This document shows positions 36,832 through 45,190 of a DNA stretch of 64,000 nucleotides, piece by piece (positions within the stretch are counted from its first letter, which is position 1; each line of letters opens with the position of its first letter). The stretch spans positions 4,712,001 to 4,776,000 of the forward strand of contig NZ_CP102512.1 in the NCBI RefSeq assembly GCF_024612015.1, in the 5' to 3' direction. Both the position numbers and the translations under genes were made by a program. The DNA comes from Streptomyces sp. CA-210063 (GTDB lineage: Bacteria > Actinomycetota > Actinomycetes > Streptomycetales > Streptomycetaceae). Under the pieces are notes generated by a model. The model saw nothing but the letters and a program-made list of their open reading frames with translations, was not told the origin of the DNA and made no database searches.

Positions 36832-37834
36832 GCGGCCACCCCCTCGACACTGTCGCCGGCCGCCGTGGCGTCGGGAGCGGTGACGGCGTGCAGCGGACGG
36901 CCGTCGGCGCGCTCGCTCTTAAGGGTGTCGCGCAGTGTGCGGGCGTTGGCCTGCGAGACGTGGACCGCCGTGCGGATGCGATCCGCGGTCAAGTCAGCGT
37001 CCGGCCACTCAGAGGTGACCGCGCGCGCCTCGGTCAGCAGCTCCTCGAAGGTGCGCTGTGCCTTGGCCTTGCCCTTGGCGGGTGCCCGGCGGCGCGGGCG
37101 CGGCTTGGCGTCGACCGGGGGCGCCGGCGGATTCTCTACCGGGGGCGGTGCGGGCGTCTCCTGCTCGGTGGCAGGGGCCAGGTCGCCCATGCGCAGCATC
37201 ACGCGCTCGCGCCGCGGGGTCTTCGTCCGCCACTTGCGGCCGTAGCGCTCGCGCAGGTCCGCGCGGGCCAACTGTCGTTCCTTCTCCAGCGTCAGCGCCT
37301 CGGAGTACGAGGTGACCTCCCACAGCGTCATGCGGCGCCACACAGGGCGAAGGTGGAGGGGAAGGCGAGCAGCCAGCGGGAGAACCGAATCTTCTCCATG
37401 CGGCGGCCGGTGGCCGCGCCGATCCGCACGGCGTAGATGTGCGCGCCGATCTCGGAGAACACGACCCACAGCAGCGGCATCGTGCCGTGCGCGACCTTGG
37501 CCGACAGGGAATGACCGGCCGCGATGTTCAGCCCGCACGTGATCAGCGTGAGCACCCAGGGCACGAACCGCACCCACGCGAGCGCCATATCCATGCGGAT
37601 CAACAGCAGGTTGGCCACGGTGAACACCGGAATGGCCACGTCGATACCAACCGGCAGCATCCACGGCTCGCCGAACCCCCAGCGGGCCGCAGCCTCGGAG
37701 ACGGCGTCGAACGAGGAGATCAGGCCGAGCGCGCCGACTCCGGCCGCGGCGAGCGCGCCGACTCCGGCGAGCCCCATCTCCGGGCGGGTCAGCGGCGGCA
37801 CGGCCGACGACTCGATGGTCTGCACGGTCGTCAT
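36828..37834 (-). pseudogene. DUF2637 membrane protein, frameshifted
   Basis: Start ATG 37834. The first ~160 residues form four membrane segments (GLAGVGALAAAGVGALGLIS, ..., CGLNIAAGHSLS, MPLLWVVFSEIGAHIYAVR) as in DUF2637 proteins of AICEs and actinobacterial plasmids. After FPSTFAL the frame ends at TGTGTGG (~37336-37342); the cytoplasmic tail, starting WRRMTLWEVTSYSEALTLEK, is in another frame to 36828. An extra TG dinucleotide explains the shift. The tail has a winged-helix-like region near its end (TADRIRTAVHVSQANARTLR). Confidence 0.85.
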
Positions 37835-38160
37835 GCCGCACCCCCGACCAACACCGGGGCGACGATGTCCGCGTAGCCAGTCAGACGGACCACCGGGCCC
37901 GCGTAGTCGACGGTCGTGCGCAGGACTCGCGTCCGGCCGTCGCTCTGCTCGCGGTAGGTCACAGCGTCCGGGGCGATCCCCAGGGCCTCCCGCCACGCCT
38001 CGAAGCCCGGCAGGTCGTCGTAGAACGTCAGCTCCAACCGCTCCGGGTAGACGGTGGACACCTGCACCGACGGTGCCGACAGGTGCCCGAAGTCCGCGGC
38101 CAGTAGGCGCAGCGCGCGCAGGGGCACGGCGAGATCGTCCAGCGTCAGCGCGTCACTCAT
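37831..38160 (-). CDS. AICE hypothetical protein, 109 aa
   Basis: A 109-residue protein (MSDALTLDDLAVPLRALRLL...) with mixed alpha/beta character and no motif I recognise. Coupled by ATGA at both ends to neighbours in the transfer operon. Confidence 0.75.
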   Translation of the reverse strand: MSDALTLDDLAVPLRALRLLAADFGHLSAPSVQVSTVYPERLELTFYDDLPGFEAWREALGIAPDAVTYREQSDGRTRVLRTTVDYAGPVVRLTGYADIVAPVLVGGAA

Positions 38161-38447
38161 GCCGCCACCCCCTTGCGTGCCGCGCGGCGGCGCCGGGCGG
38201 GGCGGATCAGGGGGATGACGTCGAACAGGTCCGGGTTCTCCTCGATGACCTGCGCAGCGATGCGGATCAGGTCGTCGGGAAGGTCGGGGTTGTCGGCGAG
38301 GATGTCGCGCGCCGCGTCCTCGCGGGCCGCGCGCTCTTCGTCCGTCTCGCCCTCGACCCCGAGCCACAGCTCAACCGGGGTGCCGAGCGCCAGCTCCGCG
38401 AAGTCCGCGGCAGAGATGGCCTGTTGGTGGCCGATGTACGTACGCAT
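38157..38447 (-). CDS. AICE hypothetical protein, 96 aa
   Basis: A 96-residue protein, acidic in the middle (EGETDEERAAREDAARDI) and basic at the end (RPARRRRAARKG). First intact gene of the leftward operon toward traB; ATGA overlap downstream. Unknown function. Confidence 0.75.
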   Translation of the reverse strand: MRTYIGHQQAISAADFAELALGTPVELWLGVEGETDEERAAREDAARDILADNPDLPDDLIRIAAQVIEENPDLFDVIPLIRPARRRRAARKGVAA

Positions 38448-38603
38448 GACAGCTCCTGAAGTGGGAGGGACACGGAGCCGGAGAGCCGCAGGCGTTTGGT
38501 GAGACGGCGACTGCTCCGGAAGAACCCGAGCCGCAGCGCGGCAGGGGAAAGCGCCCCGACCAGGAGTCGAACCCGGCCTGCGACCATCGGGGCGAACGTG
38601 CGC

Positions 38604-38758
38604 TCAGCGCTGGACGACGGGCTTGTCCAAGTCGCGGTGGTGGACCGTGACCGTGTGCCCGGCCGCGGTGAGCCGGTCGGCGAGGGCACGGGCGAAGGTG
38701 GGCGCGCTTTTCCGGACTACGAGCTGTTGCGTTTGGTGGTACGCCGCAGTCGGTGTTG
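38604..38758 (-). pseudogene. 5'-truncated AICE gene remnant
   Basis: The minus-strand frame reads TQQLVVRKSAPTFARALADR then LTAAGHTVTVHHRD and KPVVQR before a stop, with good codon bias, but no start codon exists before an upstream stop. It looks like the 3' end of a gene whose front was lost when the TetR/MFS segment arrived. Confidence 0.4.
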
Positions 38759-38860
38759 GTTGTCACGGACAGCCTTGGACTGACGGCCAGATGTGCTCCT
38801 CCGGCACCGACCACGCCGTAAAGGCTTCAAGGTCGCGGTAGGAGTGGGCCTCCAAAAGAG

Positions 38861-38883
38861 TATTGCAACGGGCAGTCCAAAAC
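38861..38883. promoter_or_regulatory. TetR operator, copy 1
   Basis: TATTGCAACGGGCAGTCCAAAAC lies 15 bases before the tetR start. The same elements (TATTG, AACGG, GTCCAAAAC) recur inverted at 39541-39562, pointing to a shared TetR binding site. Confidence 0.6.
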
Positions 38884-38898
38884 GGCTAAGGTCGCGCC

Positions 38899-39501
38899 AT
38901 GGCCCGACCGAGGACGTTCGACGAGGAAGGTGCCCTGGATGCGGCGATGCGCACGTTCTGGGAGAAGGGCTACGAGGCCACCTCCACACAGGACTTGTGT
39001 GACGCCACAGGACTGGGACGCAGCAGCATTTACAACACATTCAAGAGCAAGCACGATCTCTTCGAGCGCGTACTGGCCCGCTACATCGACTCCATGACGA
39101 CTGCCCAGCTGGCCGTCCTGGAGGACACCCGACACAGCGCCGCCGACCGGCTGCGCACCCTGTTCGCCATGGTCGTCGACGGCGAGACGGAGACGGACCA
39201 TCGGACGGGCGGACGTGGCCTCGGCTGTCTGACCGTGAACACCACGGTCGAGTTGGTCGCCCGGGACCCGCGGGCAGCGGAAATGCTGGACCGCGACACA
39301 CGGCGTCGACTGACGGCACTGCGCGCGGTGCTCCAGGAGGGGCAGCGGGAAGGCAGCATCACCTCTCCTCGCGACGCCGGAGCGCTTGCCCGCTTCGTCA
39401 ACGCGGCGATCGGCGGCATGCGCATCTCCAGTCAGGGCGGCGCCGACCGGGCCGCACTGGAGTCGATCGCCGAAATCACCATGGACGCACTCACCGGCTG
39501 A
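38899..39501 (+). CDS. TetR-family repressor
   Basis: A 200-residue regulator. The N-terminal HTH is FDEEGALDAAMRTFWEKGYE followed by TSTQDLCDATGLGRSSIYNTF; the C-terminal ligand domain is of the TetR_C_16-like type. It likely represses itself and the adjoining MFS gene through the two operators. Start ATG 38899. Confidence 0.92.
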   Translation: MARPRTFDEEGALDAAMRTFWEKGYEATSTQDLCDATGLGRSSIYNTFKSKHDLFERVLARYIDSMTTAQLAVLEDTRHSAADRLRTLFAMVVDGETETDHRTGGRGLGCLTVNTTVELVARDPRAAEMLDRDTRRRLTALRAVLQEGQREGSITSPRDAGALARFVNAAIGGMRISSQGGADRAALESIAEITMDALTG

Positions 39502-39540
39502 CGGCGCACGCCACCGGGGGCCGCGTCCACGCCTGCCCAC

Positions 39541-39562
39541 GTTTTGGACCGTTCAATACATA
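39541..39562. promoter_or_regulatory. TetR operator, copy 2
   Basis: GTTTTGGACCGTTCAATACA, between tetR and the MFS gene, is the inverted counterpart of the site at 38861-38883. Confidence 0.6.
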
Positions 39563-39585
39563 ACTGACCTCGAAGGAGATCGAAC

Positions 39586-40809
39586 GTGCCTCGTGCCGTA
39601 TACGTCCTGGCACTCGGCATCTTCGCCATGGTGACCAGTGAGTTCGTGGTCGCCGGGCTGATGCCGCAGATGGCCGAAGGACTGGACGCGACCATCCCTC
39701 AGATCGGCTACCTCATCACCGCCTTCGCGGTGGCCATGGCCGCCGGCGGCCCGTTCCTGACCGTGGCCCTGATGAAGTTCCCACCACGTACGGCACTGAT
39801 GGTGCTATTCGTCATCTTCCTCGCCGGCAACGTACTGGCCGCCACCGCGACCGGCTACGGCACGATGATGGCCGCGCGGATCATCGCCGGCATCGCCTCC
39901 CAGGCGTTCTTCGGCGTGGGCATCTCGATGTGCGCCCAGATCACCCGCCCGGAGATCCGGGGCCGCGCGATCGCCGTCGTGATGAACGGCCTCATGCTCG
40001 GCACCCTGCTCGGGCTGCCCATCTCCACGCTGGTCGGCGAGCGTTTCGGCTGGCGCGCCGCGTTCTGGACGATCACCCTGATCACCGTGGTGGCGGCCGG
40101 GACCACCCTGTTCGGCGTGCCCCGCATCGAACGCGCGGCGAGCAGCGGCGGCTTGCGCCAGGAGGTCGGCGTCTTCAAGAAGCCCAAGATGTGGCTGGTG
40201 CTGTCCAGCAGCACACTGATCATCGGCGCCACCTTCTCCGCCTTCAGCTACTTCAACCCCATCCTCACCGACGTCACCGGCTTCTCCACCGGCACCGTCC
40301 CCCTGCTTCTCGTCGCCTACGGCGCCGCCACCGTCATAGGCAACAACGTCGTCGGTCGTTTCGCCGACGGGCACACCGTCCCGGTCCTTGCCGTCGGCCT
40401 CGTCCTCAACACGCTGTTCCTGACCGGCTTCGCCCTCCTCGCCGACGTACCCGCCCCGGCCGTCATCTGCATGATGGGCATCGGCCTGGTCGGCGTCACC
40501 ATGAACCCGGCCATGGTGACCCGCGTCCAGCACACCGGCAACGCAGGCCCCCTGGTCAACACCGTGCACTCCTCCTTCATCACCCTCGGCATCATCCTCG
40601 GCTCCTCCATCGGCGCCGTGGTGATCGACACCTGGGGGCTGCGCGCTCCGCTCTGGCTCGGCGCTGTCTTGGCGCTGGTCGGCCTGGCCACCGTCCTGCC
40701 CGATCTCGCCCGCCGCACCACCCTGGCTACCGGCCCCGCCCCCTTGTCTGCCCTGCCCGACGAAGGGAACGAGTTTGCACCCGCTGATCAGTCGGCAAGG
40801 AAGCGATAG
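39586..40809 (+). CDS. MFS drug-efflux transporter (DHA1/AraJ-like)
   Basis: A 407-residue transporter with 12 predicted membrane segments. The opening VLALGIFAMVTSEFVVAGLM and the loop RGRAIAVVMNGLMLGTLLG fit the DHA1 drug:H+ antiporters near AraJ/CmlR. GTG 39586 has AAGGAG at 39573-39578. Controlled by the neighbouring TetR. The last codons (from ~40788) run over an IS5-type transposase remnant on the other strand, so the C-terminal tail (ADQSARKR) is probably not the original one. Confidence 0.9.
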   Translation: MPRAVYVLALGIFAMVTSEFVVAGLMPQMAEGLDATIPQIGYLITAFAVAMAAGGPFLTVALMKFPPRTALMVLFVIFLAGNVLAATATGYGTMMAARIIAGIASQAFFGVGISMCAQITRPEIRGRAIAVVMNGLMLGTLLGLPISTLVGERFGWRAAFWTITLITVVAAGTTLFGVPRIERAASSGGLRQEVGVFKKPKMWLVLSSSTLIIGATFSAFSYFNPILTDVTGFSTGTVPLLLVAYGAATVIGNNVVGRFADGHTVPVLAVGLVLNTLFLTGFALLADVPAPAVICMMGIGLVGVTMNPAMVTRVQHTGNAGPLVNTVHSSFITLGIILGSSIGAVVIDTWGLRAPLWLGAVLALVGLATVLPDLARRTTLATGPAPLSALPDEGNEFAPADQSARKR

Positions 40810-40871
40810 CAGATGACGGCTGCGGCAACGTCAGTGAAAGCAACGAAATGCTCGGCCTCGCACTCGTAGCG
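40788..40871 (-). pseudogene. IS5-family transposase 3' remnant
   Basis: The minus strand reads RYECEAEHFVAFTDVAAAVI followed by CYR and a stop. This matches the end of IS5-type DDE transposases (R-Y-E-x-R ... L-x-x-A-x-x-I-x-x-R). Only ~28 codons remain. Confidence 0.6.
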
Positions 40872-40964
40872 ACCTCCTGGGCATGAGGGTGGAAGCCGTC
40901 GAGGTCGAGGACGTCGCGGGCGGCGGCCGGGTCGCGGAGCCGCTCGCGGACGTCCTCGACGCGG

Positions 40965-41435
40965 TCAGCGGTCGGCGGGAGCGGGGTGCCGTCCGGGGTC
41001 TCCTGTTCCTGGCGGGGGTGCGGGGTCGGTGATGACGGGCATTCCGAGGTCGACCAGTTGAGGGCGTCCGTCGGTGGAAGTGTTCTTGAGGCTGTTGAGC
41101 TTGGCCATCGCAGCGTCGAAGCTGACCTGAAGTCCCTCAACCTCGCCGAGCCAGCCGTTGGCGCGGGCCTCGCGGATGCGTTCGCGGAGGTTCTGGATGA
41201 TCTCGATGAGGCGGGGCTTCTGGCGGGGGTCCATCTGGAGGACCGGGCAGCGGATGCAGGCGTGCTCGTGCTTGCAGGGGGTTCCGTAGGGACGCCCGCA
41301 GGTGCCGAGCGAGACCTTGCGGAGTTCGAAGTGCTGCTGGAAGTCGCGCCACTCCTGCGGCGTGGGCTCCCGGTATTCCTCCTGGGGACGCGCCGCGCGG
41401 CGACGGTCGAGGAAACCGCGGTAGGTCCTGATCAA
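40965..41435 (-). pseudogene. TnpB-like recombinase, C-terminal fragment
   Basis: A 157-codon frame from IRTYRGFLDRRR through GTPCKHEHACIRCPVL to a coiled-coil end (WLGEVEGLQVSFDAAMAKLN), clearly homologous to the C-terminus of the recombinase at 33219-35699 (GTPCIHEHACIRCSML, WLGEIEGLRVSLASAEEKL). The catalytic core is missing, so this is a second, dead copy of a Tn554-like element. Confidence 0.85.
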
Positions 41436-41786
41436 ATGGACTGCTACCGCCTCGTTGGCGAAGACAAGCTCGCGCGTACGCTCGCCGAAGAAGTGCTGAG
41501 GACAGGGGCAGACTTCGACGGCACCGAGCGCTCGCCGATGCGCAACGCGGAAGCGCGCGTCACGCTGGGCGTGACCGCGGCCCGTGAGGGCGACTTGGAA
41601 CAGGCTCTCACCATGGGGGAGCGGGCACTCGAAGGTGACCGAAGGTCGGTGCCGTCGCTCATCATGACGAGCCGCGAACTCGCTGCCGAGATGAAGCGTC
41701 GCTATGTAGGTGAGCCCGCGGCTGAGGAATACCTTGCACGGCTTCAGGCACTCGGCCAGGAGAAACCCGGATTCTTGCCACAGTAG
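41436..41786 (+). pseudogene. XRE/TPR regulator, C-terminal fragment
   Basis: Codes for MDCYRLVGEDKLARTLAEEV, then FDGTERSPMRNAEARVTLGV and TAAREGDLEQALTMGERAL. This is the TPR-like C-terminal domain of Streptomyces XRE-family regulators, which normally follow an HTH of ~80 residues. The front is cut off exactly where the TnpB fragment begins. Confidence 0.7.
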
Positions 41787-41843
41787 CCAGGAAAGAAATT
41801 GTCAAAATAGTCGGCGACAATCAACACCCGGGGCAAAAATTCG

Positions 41844-44471
41844 TCACCAAGGCGAAGCGACACTTCCATCAGGTTCAAGTCCGAACTTGAGAATCTGCGG
41901 CCATGGCTCTACCGATCCCATGTTACGAGCAAACTCAATGAGCAAATAGCTATCACCTCCATCAACAGCTTGCCGCACGTATGCTTGAGTTTCCCCGGAT
42001 AGCCTTGAGGTCATTAACGTAAGCAATAGCGATGTGGATGCCGTGGCACCGGCCTGCTCAATCGCGTAGCGAAGAAGGTCATTAGCCCGATCAGCGCTAT
42101 CATTGGCTAGCAGGTGCTCTGCAAGCTGTGAAATGGCGAAGAAGTTGCCTTGATCAGCCGATTCCTTAGCTAGCATTTCGGCGCGCTCCGCATCACCGCA
42201 CCTTTCATACATTCGCGCTACATACCAAACCGCTTCCTCATCCCCGTGGCTCAGCACCTCTAGATATAGGCTCTCAGCTTTCTCTAGATTCCCGTCTTCC
42301 TCTTCAAGCGCAGCAAGCTCTCTTAGAGCGTACGAGTCAATGTGCTCAGCCGCTTGCTGGAATATCTGCTTGGCCTCCTCGCGCTGGCCAGCCAGCTTAC
42401 GCATTACGCCAAGTTCGACAAACGAAAAAACGTCACCCATCTCAGACGCCAGCCTGAAAAATCGCTCGGCTGTCTCGAAGTCTCCTTTTTCGCGACTCTC
42501 CAGCCCCAAAGTAAAAAGCGCCTCATCGTCTTGTGTCTCTACCAAAACAGAAATCAGCTCGTCAACCTCACCAGCAGTTCCGAGCTTCACTTTCAACCTG
42601 AGCAAGTCCGTCACCGCATCAGGGCTTCCCGCCTCGGCGGCCAGCCAAAAAATGCGCTCAGCCTCGTTCAGGTCACCCTTCCCTTTGCATATCCTGGCTA
42701 CCTCCCACAGAGCAGTTGGGTAACCGGCAGTTGCAGCCTCCTCCGCAAATCGCATGGCCTCAGCATGGTCGCCGTTATGCTCACACCATCTTGCCGCGTC
42801 GCGTAGCGCAAAGACATCTCCAGCTTTCACCGCAGCGAGTGTAAGACGCTCCCTGGATTCAAGGTCTTCTGCTTGCTCCCGCAGAAACGCCAACCACCTA
42901 AGCGCCTCTGTGCTACCGAATTCTGCCGCCTTATTGTACAAATCGGCGGCAACCCTTTTCCGCCATCGATCCCGCGCAGAGGCAGCAATCGACATCAACT
43001 CTTCGACCGACTCAAGCGTTTCTCTCGCAGCGTTCCAGAACCCCTGTGGCGGAACAAGGTATTTCCGAACGTCCCGAGCATATTGATCCAGATAGTCCGC
43101 TAGACGGACCACACCGGGCTGCGCACCCATACCACTGTCATTCGGAACATCCTGCAGGGCAGCAGCCACACCCTTGATCTTCGTACGAGCGTACGCCAGA
43201 GCATCAGTGAACCACGTTGCCGGGTCTGCCGAGGCGCGCTCTTCAGGCGTCAGATACGCGGGGGTAGCAGCTTCTAAGAAATGCAAGGATAGCGGCTCGG
43301 ATATTCCCAGACGGCGGGCATCCATAGCGGCCGTAATCACGGCCTTTCCATATGGCCCACTTACCCCGGAGGGGTGTTCGTAATGGTCAACCAAGTTTGG
43401 AGCCGCAGCCAGGAATTGCGTGACGCTATCAGAGGCGGTACTGAGAACCGCTGACAGTGACGCGTCTTCTGACGCACGCGCCCTAACCTCCTCAAGTGCA
43501 GCATCAGAGAAGGAGGCGGGCACCTCAATTCTAAATTCCTGAGAAAGAAGCTCACGGGCGTGATGATGCGAGTCCTCGTGCCCCGGCGATGGAGTCACTG
43601 TGAGCTCTTTGTGATACTCAGGCCAGACTGTCGCAATGACTAGCGCGGGCCCAGGGTCTTCAAGGTGTCTACGCAATGCTGCGGCAGCAGCTTCACCGTA
43701 CTTTCCGTAAAAGAAGTTCTGTGCTTCATTAAGCCAGAGAATCGTGTTGCACTCGAACGCGCCAGCAGCGAGGACAGCTAGTAAGCTATCCGCATCCTTA
43801 GGGAAAACAAGATCCCACTCGGAAAGGATGGCTTTAACTGCCTCGTATGCGGTTCTGGTTTTGCCAGTGCACGAACTCCCCCTAATGACAACAAGACCCT
43901 TATTTCCTCCTTCCGCGAGCAATGCGAGGTGCTGGCGAACACCTGAGTCATGCGGGCGTTCGATATACGTCGGGAGTGCGAAACGACTAGACGTTTTCCC
44001 TGGCTCACCACCAACGGCCGGATGGACACCCAATTGCTGCGGGGTCCAAGACGTCATGGGGCGCGGCTTATCCGGCAGAGCAGCAAACCGCTCTTTTGCC
44101 GCGTTAGCCGCAAGAATGCTACGGGCGCGGGCCCGGTTGACATCATCGCGCGTATTTCGCGCACGTTGCGCTGCTTCTGCTTGATGCGCGTTACGCCAGT
44201 GACGCTCATCAAGCAGTGCGGCCACCGTGGGATCACCGAGGAGCTCCCGCGTCTGGGCTTCCTCACGCAAGGCATCGACGACAACCAACAGCTCGTCGAC
44301 CCGTTGAGGGAAGCGTTTCCCTCGCAACCACTGCCCGACGGTCGTCGGAGAGACATTCGCCCTCCTGGCCAGGGCCCTGTCAGCGGGCCGACCGTCCAGC
44401 TTGTCGTTCCTGAGGACTGCAAGATTGCGCACTTCGGCAAGGAACGCGGAGCCTTCCTCCTCGCTGGGCAC
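41844..44471 (-). CDS. HTH-P-loop-TPR STAND-like ATPase, candidate defence gene
   Basis: An 875-residue protein. Residues ~30-60 form an XRE-like HTH (ALARRANVSPTTVGQWLRGK); the P-loop is RGSSCTGKTRTA (197-207) with a Walker B-like ILWLNEAQNFF (244-254); from ~500 to ~830 the protein consists of Sel1/TPR-type helical repeats (for example HNGDHAEAMRFAEEAATAG). This sensor-NTPase-repeat layout is that of STAND proteins, many of which are phage-triggered defence or regulatory switches. The gene has visibly lower GC than its neighbours and uses rare codons, including TTA at Leu230. It lies in the cargo zone near attR. Function is inferred from design only. Confidence 0.7.
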   Translation of the reverse strand: MPSEEEGSAFLAEVRNLAVLRNDKLDGRPADRALARRANVSPTTVGQWLRGKRFPQRVDELLVVVDALREEAQTRELLGDPTVAALLDERHWRNAHQAEAAQRARNTRDDVNRARARSILAANAAKERFAALPDKPRPMTSWTPQQLGVHPAVGGEPGKTSSRFALPTYIERPHDSGVRQHLALLAEGGNKGLVVIRGSSCTGKTRTAYEAVKAILSEWDLVFPKDADSLLAVLAAGAFECNTILWLNEAQNFFYGKYGEAAAAALRRHLEDPGPALVIATVWPEYHKELTVTPSPGHEDSHHHARELLSQEFRIEVPASFSDAALEEVRARASEDASLSAVLSTASDSVTQFLAAAPNLVDHYEHPSGVSGPYGKAVITAAMDARRLGISEPLSLHFLEAATPAYLTPEERASADPATWFTDALAYARTKIKGVAAALQDVPNDSGMGAQPGVVRLADYLDQYARDVRKYLVPPQGFWNAARETLESVEELMSIAASARDRWRKRVAADLYNKAAEFGSTEALRWLAFLREQAEDLESRERLTLAAVKAGDVFALRDAARWCEHNGDHAEAMRFAEEAATAGYPTALWEVARICKGKGDLNEAERIFWLAAEAGSPDAVTDLLRLKVKLGTAGEVDELISVLVETQDDEALFTLGLESREKGDFETAERFFRLASEMGDVFSFVELGVMRKLAGQREEAKQIFQQAAEHIDSYALRELAALEEEDGNLEKAESLYLEVLSHGDEEAVWYVARMYERCGDAERAEMLAKESADQGNFFAISQLAEHLLANDSADRANDLLRYAIEQAGATASTSLLLTLMTSRLSGETQAYVRQAVDGGDSYLLIEFARNMGSVEPWPQILKFGLEPDGSVASPW

Positions 44472-44672
44472 CGACCCCTCCTCTTGTCAGCCGGCTGGCC
44501 GTCTCTGTCCAGGTCTGGCTCCTTGGACAGGGGCAGCTTAAGCCGCTCAGCTGCATCGATGTGGCCTTGCTGTCCAAGTCAGGGCAGAAGGCTGCTGGAC
44601 ACTGCCCGCTACAGCGACCTTCGGAGTGCTGAAGGGCTCACGGTGAGCCCGCTCTAGAAAGGGAGATGCTGA

Positions 44673-44855
44673 GTGATCACGGTTCAGCTGCTGGCGTTGC
44701 TGCTGGCCCTGTCAGTGGCCCTCAACGTTGGAGTGGCAGCCTGTCTGCTCGCCTACCGAGCAGGAACGGCACTGCCGAGCGCTCTCTTGGTGGGGGGTGG
44801 GGCGCTCGGGGGTGTGATGGCACTCTTCCTCTCGGCGGTATCCGCCTACCGATGA
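44673..44855 (+). CDS. Small two-TM membrane protein
   Basis: A 60-residue protein made almost entirely of two membrane segments (VQLLALLLALSVALNVGVAA and LLVGGGALGGVMALFLSAV) ending in SAYR. GTG 44673 has AAAGGGAG at 44658-44665. I recall similar small proteins near integrated elements in Streptomyces; function unknown. The spacer from 44856 to attR holds an arm-type site but no gene. Confidence 0.65.
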   Translation: MITVQLLALLLALSVALNVGVAACLLAYRAGTALPSALLVGGGALGGVMALFLSAVSAYR

Positions 44856-44965
44856 GGACAGCAGGGTGCTCCCAGGCTGACTGTCGCTCCGCGGCGAATG
44901 GCCTGTACGCGGCACAGTTCTTGTGTTCAAGAGGCCCTGATGAGCCGACGATGGAACTGCGCTTC

Positions 44966-44989
44966 GGGGGCCAAACAGGGGGCCAAACG
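44966..44989. promoter_or_regulatory. Integrase arm-type site near attR
   Basis: Matches 22166-22189 at 23 of 24 bases; two tandem GGCCAAAC units. It ends 100 bases before the attR core. In the excised circle the two sites would flank attP in the same orientation. Confidence 0.65.
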
Positions 44990-45089
44990 AAGCAGTCGCA
45001 GTAAGACCGTCCTGGACGGTAATGGACGACACCGCGGCCGATCAAGCAGGTCAGGAACCCTCAGCGCAAGGTCACGAAGCGGCTGATCG

Positions 45090-45134
45090 CGTTCGGGACG
45101 AAGAGGTCGTGGGTTCAAATCCCGCCACCCCGAC
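45090..45134. other. attR core (45-bp direct repeat, copy 2)
   Basis: Identical to 22070-22114. It carries only the 3' portion of the tRNA (anticodon loop to end) and cannot encode a tRNA by itself. Confidence 0.95.
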
Positions 45135-45146
45135 AGTGAACACCAG

Positions 45147-45190
45147 GTCAGGGGCCTGATCCGCGAGAGCGGGTCAGGCCCCTGACTTGT
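45147..45190. terminator. Hairpin terminator beyond attR
   Basis: A long stem (GTCAGGGGCCTGA 45147-45159 with TCAGGCCCCTGAC 45174-45186) followed by TTGTTT. It was probably the original terminator of the tRNA-Pro gene, now separated from it by the AICE. The rest of 45191-45518 holds no supported gene; it includes a less GC-rich promoter-like stretch near 45400-45500. Confidence 0.8.

Larger units (their letters stand above)
22070..45134. mobile_element. Integrated AICE in tRNA-Pro(CGG), decayed
   Basis: About 23 kb bounded by identical 45-bp direct repeats and flanked by syntenic chromosome. It has the standard AICE modules: tyrosine integrase and Xis next to attL; a replication block (prim-pol plus DUF3631 protein); a TraB FtsK/SpoIIIE translocase with small membrane and zinc proteins; a DUF2637 protein and a GGDEF protein; and accessory cargo near attR. 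At least four backbone genes carry frameshifts and one is split by a nested transposon, so autonomous excision and transfer are unlikely. Cargo near attR differs in base composition, pointing to layered insertions. Confidence 0.93.
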
